DNA of 64,000 nucleotides, taken from contig CM069432.1 in the NCBI GenBank assembly GCA_035610365.1, positions 127,420,255 to 127,484,254 on the forward strand, given 5' to 3'. The position numbers were made by a program, and so were the translations under genes. How positions within the stretch are numbered: the stretch's first letter is position 1; the number at the start of each line of letters is the position of its first letter. The notes below the pieces were generated by a model. That model saw only the letters and a list, made by a program, of their open reading frames with translations, had not been told where the DNA came from and made no database searches. This DNA comes from Aquatica leii (lineage: Eukaryota > Arthropoda > Insecta > Coleoptera > Lampyridae). Positions 11,461-24,739 of the stretch are shown one piece after another.

Positions 11461-12526
11461 GGAGAGTCGGTTGTCCCTATGCCGCCAATGTTAAATTGAC
11501 ATATTTAAGGTACATTTTTCTCAACAACTATAAGAGTTCAAGACTTAATTTTTTTTTAGTTGATAGATAGTTGTTTTGTCTACATTTTAACATGAGGGTT
11601 TACAGAAAAAATGTTTCTATTTTTTTCAATAATTTTATTTCCAACCTTTCAAATTTTTAAGATTTTATTTTTGTTATAAATGTCCGTAACTATGGAAATT
11701 CTAACAAACTCTAAAAACCCTCATGTTAAAATATGTATTAGCATAGAAGGAAAACATCTGTAAAAAATTATTGAGATATCTCTTTTAGTTTCTGAGATAA
11801 ATGTACCTTTATGTAAAAAAAAGTCATTTTTCAGGAGAGCGAAAACAAAATTTATACTACTTTTTCTTATAGATTTAATACATTCCACCTCCATAACTTG
11901 AATTTTCTGCATCTTCTTGTTCTTCATATAGGTCTTCAAGCTTTCTTTTAGCTAAACTAGTCTTTTGGTGGCATTTTTTGTTGAGTAAATCAATACATTT
12001 CTCACTTTTGTTTATTCGCACTTTATCAAGTTTACGCATCGCTTTGGCACAATAATTGCCTGGTGTGATTCCTAAGCTACTTATAGAACTAAACACTTAG
12101 TGATATTGCCTTTGTCGAAAGATATAGCCTCATAAACACCTAGCTTCAAATTATTTAGCATGACAAAGTTAATTTTTGGATTTCTGGACCATATAACACT
12201 ATTGACCGATTTATTTGGGTTTTGCGTACCACCATGTAAACACTTCTTCAATAGGTCATGATTAGCCAGGTGATTTTATTTGTTCCATAACAGCAAATGA
12301 TAAATGGGTATGTTTGTCATGATCATACTGGGTTTTATTTAAGCCTGCTTGTTGGTACTACTAGGCTAGGCTATATGTAAGGTTTTATAAAAATATATGT
12401 AACTTTGGTTTTAGTAGGCAGAATTTAATAAACTTGGTCTTAAATTAATCCTAAAATATCATGAAAAAATAAAATGTAAAAAACAAAAAATCGATATTTT
12501 TAACCAAAATTGACAACCGACCCCCC
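11461..12526. mobile_element. Kolobok/Mutator-like DNA transposon, 1.07 kb
   Basis: Terminal inverted repeats of 15 bp (GGAGAGTCGGTTGTC at 11461-11475; reverse complement GGGGGGTCGGTTGTC at 12512-12526) match at 13 positions. TTAA flanks both sides (11457-11460 and 12527-12530), as for Kolobok or piggyBac target duplications. The inside holds the C-terminal part of a transposase on the minus strand, so the copy is internally deleted. A 19-bp inverted repeat (about 11584-11602 with 11716-11734, word TTTTAACATGAGGGTTT) lies near its left end. Confidence 0.75.
11875..12275 (-). pseudogene. Kolobok/Mutator-like transposase, C-terminal remnant
   Basis: On the minus strand the first segment (about 12275-12110) reads LLKKCLHGGTQNPNKSVNS, then VIWSRNPKINF and an EAISFDKGNITK tail. 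This matches the HG-TQN-NES-N--IW---PK signature of a large animal transposase family annotated as Mutator-like. After a frameshift, 12070-11875 reads LGITPGNYCAKAMRKLD, then SLAKRKLEDLYEEQED, and ends with SSYGGGMY and a stop. This is the usual C-terminus of that family. The N-terminal and catalytic parts are missing. The TTAA flanks favour Kolobok over true MULEs; that assignment is inference. Confidence 0.7.
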
Positions 12527-12530
12527 TTAA

Positions 12531-15500
12531 AGTATTACTTATTAAATACTGTTTTATATATTATACAAGATTTAAACTATTATTAACATTTACAAAAAAA
12601 TACTGTAACTATATATATAAAAAAAACATTTTAAAGAGCGTAAAATCTGAACTGCGATCAATTTAATAATACAGCGTAACATGTAACGTTTAAAAAAAAA
12701 TATTTATAACCAACAAATATTACATTGATTTATATTTAAAAATTGAATAAATAAACCTTTTTAATTTAACTAACAATATTGTTTACAAATACAAAACGTT
12801 GTTACGAAGCGACCTGTCTTTTTCCACCAATGATAAGGTTTTTTTATATCAATCAAGACAAAACTTTTATTTTATAATTTGTACAACCGCAATTAAAAAA
12901 ACAATTTGTTAATATTATTTTATAGTGATTTACATTAAATTTTATAATCAAATTAGTCTTCTTTATTTTTGGGTTTGCCTACTCAGTTAAAAGTTTTAAT
13001 TATACAGGAAACAATTTGCAATCAAGTGGTTTATTGTAACAATTGTTTTTATTTTTGAATAATAAGTTTTTTTTAAACAATTTTAATTTTACTTAATTTT
13101 TATTTAAAGTGCTTTTAATAATCAATACCAACTGTGTACGTGCAAATATTTTGATTTGTCTGGATTACTCTACCGTTAATCAAATTTACACACAAACTGT
13201 TTTAACTTGTAGAAAATGTTAACTGATATAATTATATTTAATTGTAACATTGTTTAATAAAATAGAGTAACGCTACTTTTGTGTTTAACATTACAAACAA
13301 ACATTTAATTTTTACCTGTTAATAAAATAGTTTTATTAACTTTTTTAATTAATTTTTTAATTTTGTAATTAAATTAACGTTACTAATAGAACATTAATAA
13401 ATCTAGTTCTGTCAAATAATATAAACCTTTATTAGATTATAAAGCGTTTTAAATATACAATAACAAAAAATTATTTGAAAAATATTTGACATGTATCTAG
13501 AAAATAAAATAACAAATTGTATTAAGATTTTAATTAATGTTTTTATTACAAAACTAAACAGTAGTTAGAGAACGTACACATGTATTAATAACGTTAAAAA
13601 TATAATTAAAGTTTTACCTGTTAAAGAAATGTAATATGTTGTTTTAATTATAAATCGAACTTATGCAATTCATAATTTGCAAAATAAATAAATTTAATAC
13701 ATATTGATTATCTAAATTAAAAAATGTAATTATTATTTAAAAACGTAAGTGTGTAGTATAAGCAAACATAAAAAAAAACTTACTAATACTATAAAACATG
13801 CTAAAAATAAAAAACGTAATTTTTAATATGTTTTTCAAAAATTTCAATGTTTTTAATAAAAACCCAGTTTTATTTACAAATTTTGTAAATGTTGCCAGTA
13901 TTGCAACTACAGATAAAAAATCAAACGCATATTACTTAATAACAATCTGATAATTAAATTGTTAAATAAAGTTAAAATATATATAAATTTTTTAAATGCT
14001 AAAAAAATTAGTAGTAGATCTTGAAGTGTGTTTTTCAAAGTAATGTCTTGACGGTTTAAGTTGTCCACTTTTTCAGACCACTATGTTTCTTAAAGAAAAA
14101 ACAACATAATTAGAACTAATAATAATTAGGTAATATTAGTACGACTTCAAGAGTTTTTTCTAAAAACGTATTTTTCCAAAAAATGAGCAACTTATAATTT
14201 ATGTACATATTAAGTTTTTTTACTTAAAGAATTTAAAAATTTAGAGTTTCATTTCAATTCTTATTACTGTGTAGAAATCGTTAACATTAATAATAGGTAC
14301 TATATTAAATTCTAACATCTCATTTAATTATATATTTATGTAGTAGTATTTTTTTGTTATGTTTGCATACAATACTTTGTAAAAACAAATATATCAAGTA
14401 ATAATCCTAAATTTTTAGTTTTTAAAATTTTGAGATGCGAAACTATTTCCAACCTTTTTTTAGTAACGCTTTTTTAAATTTTATAAAAAGAAGTATAATT
14501 CCGTTTACGTAAATTTTTTTTTCTATTATTTTTTTTTGTATTCTATTCTTTTTACATATTTTATATTTTAGAAAACATCACTTAAAACAGAGATTTTTTT
14601 GTGTCATTATCTTTAAGTGATTTTTCTAACATTTATTTTCATTATTTACTTTTATTATTAGTAGTTATAGACAGTTTACTATACTCTACTCTAATTATTA
14701 GACATAGTAATAATAAATTTAACTGTTTTTAGCTAGAATTTTTAATTTTGTTTAAAGTAAGACATTAGGTGTCGATTTAAATGTTAATCGATATTCTCGT
14801 AAATTTACCTCAGTTTTGAATTTGTTATTTGAGACATTATTCTGCTAGTTATTCATGCTAGTGTGCTAATGTCTGTGTACGCATAAAATTAAATCAATTA
14901 TTTCAATTGCTTTAAAAAAATCGAAAACTGATTGGACTGTTTATAATAAATATAAGAATACAACAAAATCTTCTTATACATCACTTAATTTTGATACGGT
15001 TATACCAATTACAGTTTATGTTTTCTATACTTTTTCCATATATATTTTTTTAAAGAATATTTGTTTTTGAGTTTAGTGTGATTTTGACATTTAAAGAACA
15101 TGTTGTTTGAGAATCTACTATTAATAAAAATTAAATTAATGTTTTTAATTAGTTTAAATTATTTATTCTTTTTAAGAACTAAACAAGTAAATATGCGCAT
15201 CCGCATTTTACATCATTTTTGTCTAATTTTAAATTGGCAATTTAATACTTTGTTTTCTATGATTGATTTTAACTTAGTCAAGATAATATTTTTTAAAAAT
15301 TGAATGTCAATTTTTAATAAAATTTTTTTTTTTCTATTTTTAGCTTGAATATAATATTTTTTAAATGCTTACAAACAAAATTCGCATTTTGTTTATTACT
15401 GCTGGCTTATGTTTTTTACTTTTTTAGTTTTTATATTCTTGTAGTTGTTTTACAAAGATATCTTTGTGTTTAATTTTGAATTTTGTAAACATAATAAAAT

Positions 15501-16829
15501 GAATGTATTTTTAAATGTTTTTGTTCTCAATTTTTGAGTTTTATTACTCAACATACATTTAGTGGATAATTTTTATTACTATTTTCTCTAACTAAATCTT
15601 CTTTATGATCTAGCTGGTTGATTTTAATGACTTAGTTTACTTTTTTGGTCGAGTAAATAGTTTTCTATAAGCGATTATAAGCAGTTATCTAAATATTATA
15701 ATAAATTAGTAAAATATTTTTTTTTCTAGCGGCTCAACCGTACTTAAGTTTATATGTAAACTAAAATTATTTTAAAAGTTAGTGCAGAAGCTGTATTATC
15801 CATTGCTAGTGTTGATAAAGATTAGTAAAAATAAACATTTTTTTGTTATATTTTTATTAAGTATCACTACAATTTGCGTTTTATTTACAAAATATGCATT
15901 TTGCAAACTGACGCTAAAACAGTATTTTTTTAGGTTAATTCTTTGCCAAATAATTATAAAATTTTTTTTAACAAATTAAATTGCTGCATTTCAACAAAAA
16001 TAACAACCCAAATTTTAATACATAAATACATACAACAATTTTGATCTTATTACTGAAATAGTTTTATTTAAAACTGAATTCATTATTTATTAAATTAAAA
16101 AAAAATAGTGATAAAAGCATGTTTTTTGTTTATTTATTTAATTACATATGCCGTACATTTTGATCTGGTAATATTTTTTTTATAACATTTGACAAACAAA
16201 TTAAAAACATAAGTTTTTTCATACTGCAAGCAATAAATGTGTGTTTTATATTTTTATAACGACCAATAAATGTTTTGGTTCATAATTACTTTTAAATACG
16301 TAACTTTTTTAATGCATAAACAAGTGATCTGCCTTAATACTGTAAAACATTGACACAATAACAACGTATTGTTTTTGTAAAATTTATCTTACGTTATTTA
16401 CTATAAAGTAAATACAAAGTGTTATTGTTTTTTAAATATGCGGTTGTATTAAGTATAAACTACAAAACCAAACAAAATCTAACAAAGTAGCGACACAGTG
16501 CAAATATATTGTTTTTATAAGATTGTAATGTAAGAAAATACATAAATCTTTATAAGCACTGCTTTAATATTGCAACTATCAATAAATGCCAAAAAATAAT
16601 AAGCTTCTTTTGATTTCTTACGCGGTTTAAAAAACTGATCAATGCTATTTAATACTGACTTCTTTAATTTATTTTGAACATGTTGTTATTGCAAATGGAA
16701 TAATTTTGTTATTTGACTGACTCGATTACTTAAAATGTCCAACATGAAAACTTTAGTACAATTAATCAATTAAAAATCTTTATAATCATAACAAAAAAAA
16801 AATTGTGTGTGTCAGCTCCGACGCACGAC
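12531..16829. other. Long AT-rich stretch, nothing recognised
   Basis: About 4.3 kb of very AT-rich DNA with poly-T and poly-A tracts. Open frames near 15100-15303 and 15782-15979 code for low-complexity Phe/Leu/Ile/Lys runs expected by chance. Confidence 0.55.
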
Positions 16830-16858
16830 TGGAGTTTACTTCTTAAGTTCGATAGTCT

Positions 16859-17071
16859 AACCAGAAGCAAAAAGAGTTTATTTAACTTAAAAAAAATTGA
16901 TACTGTATGAACGTAAAAAATAACTTTTCGAAAGAAAATTTTATGAAAATATTATAATGAAAAACCAGACGCAAAAAGAGTTTATTTAACCTAAAAAAGA
17001 TTGATACTGTATAAACGTAAAAAATAACTTTTCGAAAGAAAATTTTATGAAAACATTATTATAATGAAAAA
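16859..17071. repeat. Tandem duplication, two units of about 104 bp
   Basis: Units start at 16859 and 16963, each with AACCAGA-GCAAAAAGAG. They differ at only a few positions plus a three-base insertion near the end of the second, so the duplication is fairly recent. Confidence 0.85.
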
Positions 17072-17375
17072 ATATTGTCGATTTTTCTGATAATATTATT
17101 GAATCATTGACTAGAATTGTTAATATTTAAAAATTATTTATAAAATAAATCATAATAACCTGGAAGAATCGACAAAAAAATTAATTTTTGGTTAGGTTAG
17201 AAATTTTCTATTTTATGTGGATGCGCTCGATAATTCATATTGGGTTTATTATCTAATTTTATGTGTTGTTCTCAAACATATATTTATATGAACTACATCG
17301 ATAATTATTAAAATATTTAATAAATACAAATTGCACATGCTCATACATATAATACATGAATTATAACGTAGGTAC

Positions 17376-17434
17376 CTTGCAGCCACGTGTTTGTTAGATG
17401 TTCCGGCAATATCATTTACACCTCTTTCTGCCAT
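17376..17434 (-). CDS. Exon-like frame starting MAERGVNDIAG
   Basis: The ATG at 17434 (minus strand, context AATAACTATGG) opens 19 codons plus two bases, MAERGVNDIAGTSNKHVAA. A donor-like AG|GTACCT follows in phase 2. A plausible acceptor (TTTTTTTGTCGATTCTTCCAG near 17177) would reach a stop within three codons, so the product is unclear. The TATA box at 17745-17752 lies about 310 bases upstream. Composition is richer in G and C than the flanks. It may be the first exon of a transposase left inside the surrounding TIR element, or a small host exon. Not recognised. Confidence 0.35.
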
Positions 17435-17740
17435 AGTTATTTGTAAATACTTTCAGTTCACTTTAGCGGAACACAATGATAAAGATTAAAACTTCACAAT
17501 AACAATATTAATTATTGATATTTATAATAAAAACAGCAATTATAAGTATGTCGACACTGATAGAAATAAACAAACCCAATAACATATAGATATAGTCGCT
17601 TTGCAGTATACCCTATGCACGTGTCCCTATACCCTACACTCACAACCAAATTAGAAAGTTGCGCGACATAGGATGCGCACCAAAAACGTAACGAGGTCAT
17701 TCATCGATAGATTTTACTCCTCACATTTTTCTCATACCGG

Positions 17741-17759
17741 GCCCCTTATATATGCAAAT
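17741..17759 (-). promoter_or_regulatory. TATA box with octamer, minus strand
   Basis: Read on the minus strand the segment is ATTTGCATATATAAGGGGC. It is a perfect ATTTGCAT octamer overlapping TATATAAGG, followed by a GC-rich GGGCCCGG. Transcription would run towards 17434. It lies directly inside the right terminal repeat of the 16830-17782 element, where transposon promoters are commonly found. Confidence 0.45.
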
Positions 17760-17782
17760 CGATTCTTAAGGAGTAAACTCCA

Positions 17783-19160
17783 ACAAAATTCCAATATGTT
17801 TTTGTTGACGTTTTTTTTAACAAAAGAAACTACAAGAAAATTAGTAATAGCTGCAAAATAAATGCTTTGACTTGTTCTAGTTTTTTAGAATTTTTGCTTT
17901 TAAATATAGCTACCATTTTTTACATAAAGTTACAAGTGAACATTAACTTATACTAATATAAACTAAATATTAATTTAAGAAAACCAAATGTGTTTACTCT
18001 ATACATACCGTTAAACAAAAAAAAACTAGTAATAAATCCAATATAAAAATAAATTAATCAAACAAATATTTTTTTATAAGTGTAAGTAAACTAATATATA
18101 GCAATAAAAAATTACATTGAATTGTCTTTATTTTTTGTTGATAGCATTAAATCCACACATCTGGTCACAAACAATTTCTGGTAAAATTGTTAGTATTCTA
18201 TACGTATTAAAAAACAAATGTAGTAAAATAATTTTATTCAACTGTTATAAAACTACAAAATTATAAAAAAAAGCATATTTCAAAATAGTTTATAACATAG
18301 ATATTTAATTTATTATTATTTGGAGGTTTTGTTTTATTTTTAAACTTATTTTATATTAGGAATATTATTTATTAAACGTATATTTAAATATTTTAGAGGT
18401 TCTTAGTAAACACACTATTATATACTGACAACAAACTTAAAATTACTATATATGTACATTTTACCAAGTTATATTATGATTTTAATGTAAGACACATTTT
18501 ATAAATGAAAATTATAATATTCTAAATTAATTACAAAAAATATTTTTAGAATGTAAAATAACATAAATAGACATTATTTTTATTATTATTACTAAAAAAA
18601 GCTATTTTCAATGAATTTTGAAATAAAAGTACAAAATTAGAAAAAAAACGCAATATCAAACGGGTACTATAAGCGTATTTCAATAAGAAAATTAATTTAG
18701 AAAATTCAAGTAAAAGATATTGATTTGCTTTATTTATCAAACTCAAATCTCTACATAGACTTAAAGCTATTATTTGAATATTGAAATTGGATTTTTCAGT
18801 TAAACTGACATCATTTTGTAAATTTAAATGTTTATTTGTATTAAGCTGTTTAAAACAATTGTTGTATATACAAGTACAAAGTTATCAAAACACAAGCAAT
18901 TAACAAATTGTTTTATTAGTTAGAAAATAAAATTTTATTACAATCTGATTTAAGATTTAAGGTAATGCAATAATCACTATGCTAACACCTACTAAGACTA
19001 ACGTTGAAATATATTTTTTTATTAAATTTTAAGATAACAATTAATTCGTTTACTTTAGTATAAATACTAATTCAAATACAATACTGACAAATTTGTGTTT
19101 ATAGTGTAAAAATCATAACTTTTTCCTAACTCATTTTAACTCTTCAGTTCGCAAGAGTTT
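17783..19160. other. AT-rich stretch, nothing recognised
   Basis: No motif or credible frame seen. Confidence 0.5.
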
Positions 19161-19343
19161 CTAACTAGTCCGTAGAACACGAAATGAATACAAATATCGA
19201 GAAGCCTTTGACCAAATAATGATATACCCAATTCCGATTGCTAGTACGAGAATCCAATATTTTGCTGAGATTTTACTCTTGAACGAATTTAGAGTTTTAC
19301 AATGTTTCAAGAATTTTGTTTGACGTTTGTTTAAATAATACAA
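19161..19343 (-). CDS. Open frame with one membrane segment, uncertain
   Basis: A 60-codon frame without an ATG at its 5' end (it opens at TTG) encodes a basic N-terminal part (NKRQTKFLKHCKTLNSFKSK), one membrane-spanning stretch (YWILVLAIGIGYIIIW) and a short basic tail. Codon choice is more balanced than in neighbouring AT-rich DNA. It could be a last exon, with an acceptor-like GATAATAG just upstream, or a chance frame. No family recognised. Confidence 0.2.
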   Translation of the reverse strand: MYYLNKRQTKFLKHCKTLNSFKSKISAKYWILVLAIGIGYIIIWSKASRYLYSFRVLRTS

Positions 19344-22300
19344 ATTTTATACTATTATCAACAGGTAATGTAATATTTTGATGAATAAGTTCATAGTTTT
19401 GTAATTGTTAATGCTATATCCATAGGTAAATGTATATAAAATTTTAATACTCCCACTGTAAAAACAAAGTTAAAATTAATGTTTTATATGTATTTATTTG
19501 TTTATAATTTATATATATTTTATAATTTTAAAATTAAATTTAAACAAATTTGTGCATAAAAAATTACAACAGGATACAATAAAAGCACAAAAAGTAAAAT
19601 CAGTTGGTAAAACACTGTTAATTTAATTTTGTATAATAGAATAATTGTTAGTATTCAAAAATAAATAACACTACTTAACTTTTTTTGTTATGCACAAAAT
19701 GTTATATGTCAAGTAATCAAATTTAAAATATTATATATTTAAGTTATTATCGTTGCATTGCTGAAACTAAAACTTAGAAAAAGGTGATGCAAATCTTGCT
19801 ACAATTATTGCTCTCCCATTAAAGATAAAACATTTTTGCAGACTACTAATTCTATTCAAATTACGTTAATTTTTTTACGAAAAAATAGCAATTTTGTCTG
19901 CGATTTCAATTTCTCTGTTTTTATAGTTTCCATTATTTATTCCAATGTTATTTTATACCTAAATAAAATAGTCGGTCAACAATAAAAATATGTAATATTT
20001 TACAAAAAACTGTAAAAAATAATACATTACTGTAGGTATGTAGTGTTAGATTGGTTTAGTAGCAGCACATTTTTTAAACTGTTTGTTAAAGTTGACTCAT
20101 TGTCTTGTTCCTAGTACCTAAATCTTGTGCGACAGTAATCTTTGTGTTGACAACAACTTAAAACAAGATTAATTCTAATTTTGACTATTACCAAAATAAT
20201 TGTTCAATTGTTATCTGCATGATATGTTTGTTTTTAAAATGTTTTTTTGTTTACGTTTCCTTGCTTTTTGTTCGAGCAATAGTTTAAGCAAGTGTATCTT
20301 TACTAAAACATTTCCGAGCAACAGATTGGTATAAAAAACGTTCAAATGTTTGTCTAATAAACTTTTCTTACACGTTCAAACATTTTGGGTTTTTATAAAA
20401 TTTAAAACGTTTTGTGTATGAATGTGTGCTTGTATAACTATTTTATTACTGTTGCGAATACAGTGAAACCTAGTACAAAAATTAATTAATTTATTAATTT
20501 TTTTTTATGTTTTATTTTTTTAACAACTGTATTGGTTTAAAAACCATGTACGTTATACGCAATTTACATTTTGATTTCTAAAACTACTTGAATTTGGAAT
20601 AGACTAAAAATATCATATGATATCAATAATTTATTTTGGGAGTATTCTACAAGTACGTTTAACCTCTGTTACTTTTAAATGTTTGAAAATTAAACAATAT
20701 TGACTTGTTTTAAAGCTTCTGGTTATTTCTCGTTAACAATTAATTTTAACAAGCAATTATTTTAATATTTTTTTATTAAATTTGTTAAAACTCTTTTGTT
20801 TATTAAATAAACTTAATAATTATGCTTAAACAATTGATTGCTAAAAAGTAACCATGTAAAACACAAGTGACAGTTTTTTTGTCGTGTTATTACTATCTGT
20901 ATTTGTCTTTTAAGTTATACAATTTTTTTGTTAAAAATCTTTAACTGCAATATTTTCGTTTGATGTGATGACAATTTAATGATTACGTTAGGAATGCTCA
21001 TTTATGTATTATTTAGTTTATATTATGTTCAACAATAATTTTTTTATCACGTTAGTTAATTTTGATAATTTCTTTTATTAAAAGGAAGTTGCATTAAAAG
21101 CGGCCCTACATAAATTTTGTTAAGTTCTGAGGATGGGATCCATCAGAAAATGATTAATCTCTTAAATCTAAATAAGCATGTGCATGAAAAATGGATAAAA
21201 CGATTTAAGTAAGCATTAGCAAATGTCTCAATAATTTGTGTTATAACAAAAAAGTCTACTATATTAGAAAATGATGGGCAAACACCTCTGTGATGAGTTA
21301 CTACTCAATAACCATTGTAATGTTTGATTCAAATTCTTTTAAACAATGTACATTTTAAAGTTGACAGTGACTATATAGTTAATCCAGCTGGTTGAAGTTG
21401 AAACAAAGGTTGTTTTGCCGATTTGATAATATCTTTGGGAAAAAGAACCGGCTTCTTATAAAAATGTTTACTAAACAGATTTTGTACACAAATCATTTTT
21501 ACTTTTTTATAACCATGTTTTATGTTACTACTGTTAACATTACTAAATAGAAAAAAATAAATAAAACAAAAAAGAACCAATTAAAAAAAAATGCACGAAA
21601 TAAAAATATCTAATAAAATAAAATAATAATAAAGTAAAAATTTCTTATTTAATTTAGTCATCTACCACAGACATAATCTTCATATCTAACACGATGCATA
21701 TGACTAACATACACATCTCAAAATATTTATTTGCATAAAATTACTTTTTTACGCCAAAATTTTAATTATAAATTGTTTGTTTTTTTGTGACGTTTTAAAA
21801 AAATTATAAATTAACGCTAGATTACTGTTTTCTGTTTTTAAATTTAAACTAACATATAGTTTTACAGTCATACACTTTATAGTGTAATTTTGCCGTTAAT
21901 ACTATTGGCACTAAAAACAGCAAAATTAAATACAAATTTAAAGTATAAATACAGTGCAAAATGTATAATTGGTAAATAAATCAAAAACAAATTTGTAGAA
22001 AGGGTTTCGAATATAATGTTGACATTTCGTTAACCGTTGTCTTTAAAATAAATTTTAAGACTGTTAAAGTTGTGTATTTATTTTTATAATATATACTTAC
22101 AAACATATTTTAGTAATGTATCTTTAGCTCATTTATGGCAAATGAGTTGCTAAAAAACTACTATTATTAGAATTTTTTAACGATAGTTGCTAAAAATTTT
22201 TAAATGTAACTATTATTTTTTTAATTCTAGTTTAAGTTGCCCTTGCTTATATTTTGTTGCTTACGATACAAATTTCAAAATGTTACATAATAAGTTTTTT

Positions 22301-22735
22301 GGTTGGCAAACATAAGTTTTGGTAATTACGGATAAATTAAACAAAACTATTTTTTAAATTTCTGTTTATATTTTATTCCTAGAACGTGTGTAAATTATTA
22401 AAAAAAATTAAAATGTAAAAATAGTACTGTAAAACAGTATAACTGATAAACGTATTGAAGTCGTTATTGATTTATTTCGCAAATTCACTAAAACCAAGTT
22501 CTTTTTATAAAGGAAAGTGTTTTTAACACCTGCACAAATAGTAAAAAAAGTGAAAATGTTAAACTAGATATTCTGTGTTTAAAAATCAAATAAATTCTTA
22601 ACAAGCAGATTTTCAAATTGACACCAATTTTTATATAAGGGAAGATACAATTGATGATTCTAAAATAGGTACACAAAGTCAGTTCAGCAATAAATTAACA
22701 GCTAAAAAATAAGAAAAGTGTTAATAAAAAACTTT
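19344..22735. other. Long AT-rich stretch, nothing recognised
   Basis: About 3.4 kb without a convincing coding frame. Small frames at 21371-21580 and 22488-22676 look like chance. Confidence 0.5.
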
Positions 22736-22739
22736 TAAT

Positions 22740-24640
22740 GAAAAAAGACGTATTTAAAACCATGTCCTATTAACAAAAGATTTATTACGTAAAATGCTAT
22801 AACATAATCTAATAGAAAATGCTGTAATGCAGAGCGATAATGTATACGAATCGTAGAAATAGCTGAAGACAAATATATTGAAGCAACAGACCAAGCAGTA
22901 AGAATACGAAAAATAAAAATACTGTTATGTAAAACGAAAAAATTTCCATGGTTTACTAATGATATAAAAGATTTCACATAAAAAAAGGAAGATGCCTACA
23001 TACTTAACAAACATACAAGAAAAAATTTGACTCAAATAGAGACTAGAACAAAACGAAGTAAACAAAAAAGTAAAACGATAAAAAAAGTTACTAAGAAAGA
23101 TTTATTAAAGACATGGAAAAGTATGGAGCTCAGAAACTTTTATGAAAAATGTTAAAAAACACAAAACTCACACATAAAACCAAGAAACGTTGACATGTTA
23201 TTTTTTAACCAAAATAAATAGATTGTGTAAGTAAACTTCAAAATTTTATTATGGTCAACTTTTTAACAAAATTATAAGAATTATTTTAAATAAAAATGTG
23301 TTTTTTTGTTTGTTATTAATTTCTAATAAAGAACAAAAAACGTGTAGAATTTTTTTTAAAGGTTCAATTGTAACTTACAATTTTATTACTATCAAAAACT
23401 TTTAAAAGTTATTGATAGTTTGAGATCAACTATCGGTAACTCTCGATGTTGTCAACTATCGATATTTCTCCACTACTATAAGAAACTGCATAAAACATTT
23501 AAAAATAATAGATTAACCGGAATAAATAATATAATAAACGAGTTCCTAAAATATGGCAGAAAAAAGCTAGTTTTACAAATCACAGAAATACTGAACCTTA
23601 TTCTTACAAAATTAAGAGTATCATCGCGAAACAAAATATAAGTATCGCGCTACCAATATTTAAAAAAAGTAACAAAATAAACTTTGAGCATTATAGAGAA
23701 ATTACCCTTCTCTGTACAATCAAAAAACTGTTTACCGGAGTTCTCCTGAAAAAATTACAGTCTTATATGAACATGTCTAAAAAACAAGGTTTTAAACCAA
23801 ATCCATCAACGGTCGATTGGTGGTACGCCAGATAGAAGAACAAGTAATTGATATAGAAAGCCTGCTTTTATGTGTTTCATAAACTTGACAAAAATTTTCG
23901 ATCGAGTAAAACTATCGCGTATAAAAAATCTAATTAAACAAAAAAACATACATGATGTAATTAAGATAATAAAAAATGTTAACGCAATCACTAAAATCAA
24001 AATAAAAGTAAATGCAGAATACACAGCATAAAACTTTCAGAGAAAATAAGATCACTCAAAGTGTTTGACCTCTAACAGAATAAAAATTATGAGACAAAAA
24101 CAATAATTTTGTATGCTGTAGCGACAATATTGTCTTTATGGCAGAAAAAGAAAACGATTTCCAACTGCTACTCACGTTGGTTACCACAACAGGAAAGTAC
24201 AATATGACGGTGTCAATTAATAAAAGTAAATCACTAACAATATCTAAAAACCTACTACGTTGCAAACTGCAAATTGAATTCATTATGATTAAAAAAGTAA
24301 TAAACTTTAGTTACCTTGACACAATAATAACTAGTGTCAAAAGTTTAAACGACGAAGTGAAAAAACAAACACATAAATGAGCTAGAGTGGCAAGAAATCC
24401 TAACGACATAAAAAACAAATATATGACGATCAAAAGTAAAACTAAAGTGTACAAGACAATTGAGAAACTAATATTGACTTAAGGAGACACAAGCAGACAC
24501 TAATAAAACAAAGCAGATACTCAAAACTACAGAGATAAACGGAATAAAATCAACAACAGAGAAAATAAACGGAGATCGAGTCAAAAAAAACGAAGGTGAT
24601 AGAACGAGCACGTAGAGAAGGCAAATAATACCTGATTAAA
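22740..24640 (+). pseudogene. RTE-like LINE reverse transcriptase remnant
   Basis: Plus-strand frames, broken by many stops and shifts, follow the order of a non-LTR reverse transcriptase of the RTE-like kind. KFPWFTNDIKDF and KDMEKYGAQK (about 22940-23135) match the linker after the endonuclease. NNRLTGINNIINEFLKYG (from about 23505), HYREITLLCTIKKLF (from about 23692) and CFINLTKIFDRVKLSRI (from about 23870) are fingers and motif A. CSDNIVFMAEKEND (from about 24120) stands at the YADD site. RCKLQIEF and NKYMTIKSKTKVYKT are thumb and C-terminal motifs. YADD reads CSDN and the first motif-A Asp is Asn, so it is inactive. The endonuclease is missing, as in a 5'-truncated insertion. Confidence 0.8.
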
Positions 24641-24689
24641 CCTATTTGTTTCACAATAATCCAGTAATTACAATAAATTAAATACTTCT

Positions 24690-24732
24690 CGTACACATGT
24701 TTCGAAAGCTATGCTGTCACCATCAGCAAACT
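24690..24732 (-). other. Degenerate hammerhead-like motif
   Basis: On the minus strand CTGATGG is followed 15 bases later by CGAAACATGTG. This is the same pattern as the hammerhead-like core at 59390-59442, but with A9 changed to G, GTG in place of the GTC cleavage site and no matching stem I. It is probably a relic of a ribozyme-bearing retroelement end lying just after the LINE remnant. Confidence 0.4.
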
Positions 24733-24739
24733 GATAACA

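Larger units (their letters stand above)
16830..17782. mobile_element. Candidate TIR-bounded element, 953 bp
   Basis: TGGAGTTTACTTCTTAAG at 16830-16847, continued by TTCGAT, is mirrored at 17758-17782 with one mismatch and a one-base offset, so about 24 bp pair. Possible 2-bp AC duplications flank the ends. Inside are a 104-bp tandem duplication, an exon-like frame and, just inside the right terminus, a minus-strand TATA box. This layout fits a non-autonomous derivative that kept a transposon's promoter and first exon. No family could be assigned. Confidence 0.5.

Noticed and set aside
17673..17861. 62-codon plus-strand frame
   Set aside because: It is antisense to the TATA/octamer region and crosses the element terminus.
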